A stretch of 35,143 nt of DNA from Desulfobacterales bacterium HSG2 (lineage in GTDB: Bacteria; Desulfobacterota; Desulfobacteria; Desulfobacterales; 4be13): positions 1 to 35,143 of the forward strand of contig JAUCGI010000048.1 of the NCBI GenBank assembly GCA_030378035.1. The letters run 5' to 3'. Below, piece after piece: positions 29,819-35,143 of the stretch. The stretch's first letter is position 1. Each line of letters begins with the position of its first letter. The position numbers and the translations under genes were made by a program. The notes beneath the pieces were generated by a model. It did not search any database and had not been told where the DNA came from. It was given only the letters and a program-made list of their open reading frames with translations.

Positions 29819-30307
29819 TTACTCTCGAACACCCACAGAAAGCCGTGGCACATCCGGTTGAGGTGTACGTTTCGGGTTCACTTTAATCGGCGGCGGCGTG
29901 AACGGGTCAGGCGGCTCTCCCGGAATGGCCGGCAGCGCGAGCGGCTTTGTCCATTGCCGACGCGCTGTCAGGTCTTTGGGCAGCTGCGCCTTCCTGGCGT
30001 ACTGGGGCGCAGGGGCCGGGTTCAGGCGTTTCAGGCGTTGAGTCGGATGCTCTTCCGCGCTGACATTGACCACCGGCGGCGGCGGGGCCATGGCCGTCAA
30101 CGGCAACACCTGCTTTTTTTCTTTCATCGGTTCCTGTTTTGAGGCATGCTCCCTGGCTGCATTCGATTTGCCGGAGATAACGGCCTTGTCAAAATGAAGC
30201 CTTGTAAAATAGCCTCCCAATGCGACCGCCAATATCAGGACAAAAACCAAAGGGTAAACAACACGGGATCGCCATGATTGTATGCTTTTTTTCAATTTTG
30301 TATTCAT
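29819..30307 (-). CDS. Membrane-anchored proline-rich hypothetical protein
   Basis: The protein has 162 residues from ATG 30307 (AAAGGAAA upstream). One hydrophobic segment near residue 20 (VVYPLVFVLILAVALGGYF) is followed by a positively charged, proline-rich periplasmic part with KQVLPLTAMAPPPPVVNV, PGEPPDPFTPPPIKVNP and a final PDVPRLSVGVRE. The plan resembles TonB-like or tether proteins, but no C-terminal TonB domain is present. It follows the RHS gene after two palindromic elements. An immunity role for the RHS toxin is possible but unsupported. Confidence 0.6.
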   Translation of the reverse strand: MNTKLKKSIQSWRSRVVYPLVFVLILAVALGGYFTRLHFDKAVISGKSNAAREHASKQEPMKEKKQVLPLTAMAPPPPVVNVSAEEHPTQRLKRLNPAPAPQYARKAQLPKDLTARRQWTKPLALPAIPGEPPDPFTPPPIKVNPKRTPQPDVPRLSVGVRE

Positions 30308-30323
30308 GTGCAAATTTCCTTTC

Positions 30324-30402
30324 AACTACATGGATTGAGTTTAGCAAGGATAACCCGAAACATCCGACAAGTCAATCCTTACTAAACTCAATCCTTGTAG
30401 TT
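30324..30402. repeat. Palindromic element, GGATTGAGTTTAG family (copy B)
   Basis: AACTACATGGATTGAGTTTA and TAAACTCAATCCTTGTAGTT pair as long arms around a centre of about 25 bases (30355-30380). It is followed after 6 bases by copy C and lies upstream of the proline-rich protein's start. Confidence 0.8.
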
Positions 30403-30408
30403 TCTGGC

Positions 30409-30494
30409 AACTACATGGATTGAGTTTAGTAAGGATAACCCAAAACATCCGACATTCGACAAGCCAATCCTTACTAAACCCAATCCTTGTAGTT
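30409..30494. repeat. Palindromic element, GGATTGAGTTTAG family (copy C)
   Basis: It has the same arms as copy B but a different centre, ATTCGAC being inserted. It ends at 30494, directly against the TAA stop of the RHS gene (30495-30497). The two near-identical copies sit in tandem between the RHS and proline-rich genes. Confidence 0.8.
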
Positions 30495-33400
30495 TTACTG
30501 CTCAACCAGATGATTAAACGCATATCCATGATGATCAGAAGGGACTATTTTGGCATCTGGATTGAAAATCTTGCCGAGCATAAATCCATTAACAAAATCA
30601 TACTTGCCGATCACAACCTCCATATCGGGTGTGGCTGAGTTCAAAAACGGCACCGAAAAGGCTTTTACCGGGCCTTGTGGCACACCGAGTTTTTTCAGAG
30701 TAATCAGATCCAAAGTTCCTGCGCTGTGGCCCCAGAGCGGTCGAGACTTATCCGCATGGAGCATATAGTCATAAGTGGAAGCTGTGGGAAGTCCCTGATA
30801 ACCGAGTATGACATCCGCTGCGTCAAAAAGAAAACCGAATGTTCCCCGGTTGTTGATCCCCTCCATAACCTCGATACCATCCTTTTGCCCGGCATATCGG
30901 CTTCCCACAAGCATATTGCCCACAAAGGAGGTCATTGTCAATGCGACACCAACCGTTCCGTTATTAAAAGCGATTTTATTTTGTATCTGACTCGCTAATG
31001 AGCGCACTCCTCCTTTGGCCGCCTCACTCAATGCAAATTGGATACCGCTTTTGACATCCCTGATTTCCCCGCTTTTGATATTTCCGTAAATGGTATATGC
31101 CCATCCGATGGCTTCCTTGACACCGGAATCGAGCGGGCTCGCTGGTGAGGTCAGCCCTGAGACAGTGGCTCCGATCAGACCGCTCATCAGACCTTGTGCG
31201 CCGGATGCTGCAAAGCCGCCGGCAAAGCCGAGCATGACACCGCCAATACTTGAAAGCACCGGATCTTTGGCAAAGTAACCCGCTATGCTGACACCCGCGC
31301 CGATAACGGCGGTCGCGGTGATCACTGTCCCTATTGCGCCACCTATTGCACTTGCTGTGCTGATTGCCGTTATAGCACTCACCACAGCCACCGCCACAGG
31401 CGCATGTCCGGTCGGGTCAATATTGGAAATCGGGTTATTGTAGGCATAAGCGTAGCGGTTCAGCGACTGGGGATTGGCCGGATCCGGCACGATGGTATCC
31501 GGCGACACGAACCTGCCGAGCAGCGGATGATAATACCGGCTCCCCATGTAAATCAGGTCAGTCTCCTGGTCCCGCAGGTGTCCGGTGAAATTCCTCGCAT
31601 TCTCCGCATTCCCGGATTCGGCCACGGTATAACCGAACGCGCTGTAATCGTACTGATTCACCTTTTGCCCCTGCTCGTCGGTCATCAGGCGGATGGAGCC
31701 GAGGTGATCCGAGTGATACCAGTATTTCCCTGTGTCATCCTGCTTGGCAGCCAGAATCGAACCCGCATAATAATATTTGATCAGCTTGCCATCAATCCAT
31801 TTCACCCGTGCGCCGAAGTATTTCGTGGTCCCTTGGGGACTGGATTTCCGAATTCGGTCTCCGTCAGCATTGTATGCAAAGGTGGTGGTCTGATCCCCTT
31901 TTTTGATGGATGCCAGACGGTTTTCAGCATTCCAGGTGAACTCCCGGGTCCCGTCCCCTTTCATGTTGCCGTTTTCGTCATAAATGTAGTCCGCGTTGCT
32001 CATGTCCGGCATCAGGTTGTTTTCATAGCTCGCAAAAACAATATTACCTGTGGAATTGTATTCAAAGCTCTGGTTCTGGCTTCCGGAAACCGTTGTCAGC
32101 CGGTTCAGGTCATCATAGACGAAATTCAGGTTCAGCAGCGGATTCGTGATCGAGGTGATAGAGCTCACACGCGTGGCGTCATCGTAGTTGTACGCGGCCT
32201 GATACAATGGTGTGCCTCCGGGAGCAGACACAGTGGCGGACGTCATCCACAACCGGTCCGGGTTGTAATTAAAGTTCGCCCGGGTGTTATTGGCAAAGGA
32301 GACGGAGAGCAACTGGCCGCCCGCGCTCCACAGCATCTCATCAACATATCCTGTAACCTCCCTCAACCGGCCGACTGAGTCATAATGGCTCTCCACCCGC
32401 TCACCGTCCGGGTAAGTCGCAGAGGTCACTCGTCCCAACGCGTCATATTCCTGACTCACGGTTTGACAGGTCCCCTCCACACACCGCTCACTCGACACCT
32501 CCACGCCCCGGATATCGTAGGTATGCGTCTCGCTTCCTGACGGGTATGTGACGCGTGTCAGTCTTCCTTTGCTGTAGCCGTATCCGGCCTCGTCATAAAA
32601 ATACTGAATCTGCTCTCCGGTCGGATAGCTCTTGGTCCCTATCCGCCCCAGTTCATCATAAGTGAAGGTGATGGTCTGCCCCTTTGCGTCCTTCTGACTG
32701 GTCGGCAATCCTGCGTCGTTGTAAGTATAATACCAACAGCCCATATCCTCGTTGCAGGAGAAGAGCTTTCGGCCCAGGGAATCCCATGTGGATGTGGATT
32801 CGCCTTCGGCGGAATCTGTTATCCGTACCGGATTCCCCGACATGTCATATTCATAAACAGTGTAGTAATACTCGTCACCGTTCTTCTCCCTGACCTGAGT
32901 GACATTTCCGTAGGCGTCCTTCCAGACCACTTTCTCATGTCCCAGCTCGTCATAAGTGACGGTGTAAGGCTTGCCGCTCCTGTCGTTTGCATACACCGTC
33001 TCCGAAGATGTGCCGTCCGGGTTGGCTGCTGTTCGCAGGCGGCCCGCGCCGTCATAAGAATAGACGATCCAGCGCGGTTCCTCGCCAGCCTCGTACCAGA
33101 GCGATTCTTTCCACAACCGGGTCGTTGTGCTGTCGTACACGGTCTCCTTGATGAGATTTCCCTCTTTGACGGTCTTGTACTTCCGGCCCAGGCCATCCTG
33201 ATACACCTCGGTCCACAGGCCGTCAGCAGTGCCGTCCGGCATGATGTTCCGCACCCGCTGGGCATTCGGATCGCCGGTATCGAGATACTCGTACCGGATA
33301 ACGCTGCCATCCGCCTGGGTTTTCGTCAGAGGCCGTCCCAGGGAATCATATAAGTTTCGAGTCTCCGCGCCGTTCTCCACATCCCTGCTTGACGTCAGCA

Positions 33401-35143
33401 GACCCATGGCCGTATCCCATTCCAGTTCCGTACAAAGACCCAGAGAATTACATTTCTCCACCGGATAAATATGATATGTCGTGTCAAACGTAGTGGTCGA
33501 TCTGAACCCGCGCTCGTTGGTCTTTTCTATCGCGTTGCCCCACCGGTCATACTCGTTTTTGACCGACACATAACCGCCGGTTTCATCGTTCCACCGCCGG
33601 ACTTCGGTCACAGCCCCCTTTGTGGGCGGGGTTTCATGAGACGTATTTCCATCATAAAAAAAGAGCTTCCGCTGAATCAGCTCGCCACTCCCGCTCTCGG
33701 AAGTGATATCCCCATTTTCAGCAACATTGACAATTCCTTCATAAACATTCTCATAAGCCGGCAACCCCGCTATATAGGCGTCTGTATTCGGAAAATATCC
33801 GCGTATTGTGGTCCGTTCATCCTCCTCACGCTCATAATCCCCCCATTCATAGGTCGCAGTCACGTTGCCGTATTCATCATATGTGAACTGATGAAGCGTC
33901 TTCATGCAGTTATCACTCAGATTGCATTCATATTCCCATCGGTCAGTCAGCAGCGAGGTATAAGGCGGCGAGATACTTTCGGTGTAAGCATATTGAGTAT
34001 AGCGGAAAATACGGCCCTGGTTGTCTTTAAAATAAGTAATCTCAGGTTTGCTGGTGGATCCGACTTTCTGATAATAATAGGTCTCGGTATAGTTTCCCTG
34101 TGCATCCAGCGTGGCTGTCACCTTGCGAAAGCCCAGAAAACGGCGTTCTTCCGACGACCAAAGCCCGCCTTCATACTGGTATTCGACAGAGGACTGATTG
34201 CCGCGGCCATCATCTGTTATCATTTTATGGATGGTCTGCATAATCATCCCCACCGGCAAATATGTGTTGGGCCAATACGAGGAAGGCTTGTATTCAACAG
34301 TGGTGGAAGCGCCGATGCCGTTTGAAATTGATGTGATTAAGTCGGGAGGTCCGTCAGCATCGGAAAGAAAGGCATAGACAGCATCATCGGAATCATCATT
34401 TTTTATAAGATCGGCAAGTCCGTCTCCGCTGACATCTGCAAAATATATATTTTCACCGGGTCCGTCATTTGAGATCATGGCATTTTCAAAAGTCCCGTCA
34501 CCCTTTGAAAGACAGGAACGAACCGTGCCGGAATCATTTTTTATGAGATCGGTGCGCCCATCTCCGTTAATATCAGCGAAATATATATCCCCTTCCACAT
34601 CTTCGGTGGCGATTTGGCTTCCGAAAGTCCCGTCTCCGTTTGAGAAATGTGTGTAGGCTGTCTTGGCGTTATGCCTTATGATATCTGTGCGTCCGTCTCC
34701 GTTGATGTCGGCAAAATGAATATCTCCGTCCATATCTTTTGTCGTAACATAAACTGACCCGAAAACACCGTCAGAAAGATAGGTGTGAATTGTACTCCCC
34801 TCTCCCCTTATCAGATCAATGCGCCCGTCTCCGTTAAGATCGGCAAAATATATGCTATATCCCTGCCCGCCTGTCTCTGTGTAATCCGCAAATGTGCCGT
34901 CGCCGTTTGAAAGATAGGTGAAAACATCAGCATCGGACTCAAGCTTTATGAGGTCTGCCCGGCCGTCTCCGTTCACATCGGCAAGCGCGACATATCCGGA
35001 ACCGGCACCGCCCGGTCCGGTTGCTGTGAAGTGACTTCCGAATGTACCGTCACCATCGGAAAGATAGGTATAAACTGTGCCAACAGTGCTGTGTTTTGCA
35101 AGGTCTGCCCGGCCGTCTCCGTTCACATCACCGAAAGTGACGT
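30495..35143 (-). CDS. SpvB/TcdB-like FG-GAP and RHS-repeat protein with esterase-like tail (5' end outside window)
   Basis: More than 1549 residues are visible; the frame is open to the window edge. The N-terminal part has at least six FG-GAP/VCBS calcium repeats (DVNGDGRADLIK, YLSDGDGTFG). A TcdB/SpvB middle region follows (ASTTVEYKPSSYWPNTYLPV, EERRFLGFRKVTATLD), then ~30 YD/RHS repeats from ~500 to ~1160. The RHS core ends RDQETDLIYMGSRYYHPLLG, with RFVSPDTIVPD and NPISNIDPTG, the conserved DPxG processing site. Beyond it are two hydrophobic helices and a tail with PLWGHSAGTLDLITLKKLG, VVIGKYDFVNG and DHHGYAFNHLVEQ. This suggests a Ser-Asp-His hydrolase toxin domain. The assignment of the tail is inference. 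Confidence 0.88.
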   Translation of the reverse strand, partial: VTFGDVNGDGRADLAKHSTVGTVYTYLSDGDGTFGSHFTATGPGGAGSGYVALADVNGDGRADLIKLESDADVFTYLSNGDGTFADYTETGGQGYSIYFADLNGDGRIDLIRGEGSTIHTYLSDGVFGSVYVTTKDMDGDIHFADINGDGRTDIIRHNAKTAYTHFSNGDGTFGSQIATEDVEGDIYFADINGDGRTDLIKNDSGTVRSCLSKGDGTFENAMISNDGPGENIYFADVSGDGLADLIKNDDSDDAVYAFLSDADGPPDLITSISNGIGASTTVEYKPSSYWPNTYLPVGMIMQTIHKMITDDGRGNQSSVEYQYEGGLWSSEERRFLGFRKVTATLDAQGNYTETYYYQKVGSTSKPEITYFKDNQGRIFRYTQYAYTESISPPYTSLLTDRWEYECNLSDNCMKTLHQFTYDEYGNVTATYEWGDYEREEDERTTIRGYFPNTDAYIAGLPAYENVYEGIVNVAENGDITSESGSGELIQRKLFFYDGNTSHETPPTKGAVTEVRRWNDETGGYVSVKNEYDRWGNAIEKTNERGFRSTTTFDTTYHIYPVEKCNSLGLCTELEWDTAMGLLTSSRDVENGAETRNLYDSLGRPLTKTQADGSVIRYEYLDTGDPNAQRVRNIMPDGTADGLWTEVYQDGLGRKYKTVKEGNLIKETVYDSTTTRLWKESLWYEAGEEPRWIVYSYDGAGRLRTAANPDGTSSETVYANDRSGKPYTVTYDELGHEKVVWKDAYGNVTQVREKNGDEYYYTVYEYDMSGNPVRITDSAEGESTSTWDSLGRKLFSCNEDMGCWYYTYNDAGLPTSQKDAKGQTITFTYDELGRIGTKSYPTGEQIQYFYDEAGYGYSKGRLTRVTYPSGSETHTYDIRGVEVSSERCVEGTCQTVSQEYDALGRVTSATYPDGERVESHYDSVGRLREVTGYVDEMLWSAGGQLLSVSFANNTRANFNYNPDRLWMTSATVSAPGGTPLYQAAYNYDDATRVSSITSITNPLLNLNFVYDDLNRLTTVSGSQNQSFEYNSTGNIVFASYENNLMPDMSNADYIYDENGNMKGDGTREFTWNAENRLASIKKGDQTTTFAYNADGDRIRKSSPQGTTKYFGARVKWIDGKLIKYYYAGSILAAKQDDTGKYWYHSDHLGSIRLMTDEQGQKVNQYDYSAFGYTVAESGNAENARNFTGHLRDQETDLIYMGSRYYHPLLGRFVSPDTIVPDPANPQSLNRYAYAYNNPISNIDPTGHAPVAVAVVSAITAISTASAIGGAIGTVITATAVIGAGVSIAGYFAKDPVLSSIGGVMLGFAGGFAASGAQGLMSGLIGATVSGLTSPASPLDSGVKEAIGWAYTIYGNIKSGEIRDVKSGIQFALSEAAKGGVRSLASQIQNKIAFNNGTVGVALTMTSFVGNMLVGSRYAGQKDGIEVMEGINNRGTFGFLFDAADVILGYQGLPTASTYDYMLHADKSRPLWGHSAGTLDLITLKKLGVPQGPVKAFSVPFLNSATPDMEVVIGKYDFVNGFMLGKIFNPDAKIVPSDHHGYAFNHLVEQ

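Noticed and set aside
29819-30307. Immunity protein for the RHS toxin tail
   Set aside because: It is adjacent to the RHS gene on the same strand, but separated by two palindromic elements, and its proline-rich anchored build gives no specific support.

Overview
The window looks like accessory chromosome from a large-genome, repeat-rich deltaproteobacterium of the Desulfobacterota (Desulfonema or multicellular-magnetotactic relatives come to mind). This is inferred from style: mid-GC genes nearly all on the minus strand, heptanucleotide repeat arrays, many palindromic repeats, decaying toxin-antitoxin cassettes, secreted cohesin/dockerin-like proteins, and AAA/PD-(D/E)XK and RHS proteins. No rRNA, complete tRNA or CRISPR array is visible, so the taxonomy is not proven.

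Layout. 1-1700 is a scrapyard: a RelE-like toxin with a possible antitoxin, the tail of a PD-(D/E)XK transposase, a 281-bp AT-rich MITE-like element and a chemoreceptor tail fragment. 1702-6608 (minus) is a surface-polysaccharide block: a secreted dockerin-like protein with a frameshift, a eukaryotic-type UDP-glucose pyrophosphorylase, a WaaE-like glycosyltransferase and an O-antigen ligase whose 5' end is a heptamer array. 6823-9079 holds TldD and a HAD phosphatase, separated by an inverted heptamer array. 9285-11393 holds two paralogous exported DUF1573 proteins, one with an in-frame UGA at a conserved Cys and one with an expanded 36-bp repeat. 11695-13245 holds a small MucR-N-terminus-like protein and a SEC-C methionine aminopeptidase, separated by a 448-bp heptamer array. 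13303-13996 is non-coding palindromic repeat. 14069-18045 is a defence/toxin-antitoxin island: an AAA15 ATPase with an orphan partner, brnTA, DUF4258/DUF2283, a vapB-vapC pair with broken vapC, and a frameshifted DUF433 gene. 18251-27544 encodes envelope and extracellular proteins (two cohesin/dockerin-like proteins, a thioredoxin-fold protein, two tandem proteins resembling invertebrate short-chain collagen C4 domains) plus an AAA/PDDEXK_9 protein. 27582-30307 has lnt, a YgiT/DUF4258 pair and a membrane-anchored proline-rich protein. 30495 to the right edge is the 3' part of a very large SpvB/TcdB-like FG-GAP + RHS protein whose tail carries a GHSAG esterase-like motif.

The most unusual layer is the repeats. 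Four kinds of heptamer array keep an unbroken 7-nt register for up to about 475 bp, reuse the same words at distant loci, form head-to-head inverted arms, and often provide the stop codon of the neighbouring gene. A second family of inverted-repeat elements shares the terminus TGATTATAACG, and one copy is flanked by an 11-bp direct duplication. A third palindrome family (core GGATTGAGTTTAGTAAGGAT) sits directly after stop codons.
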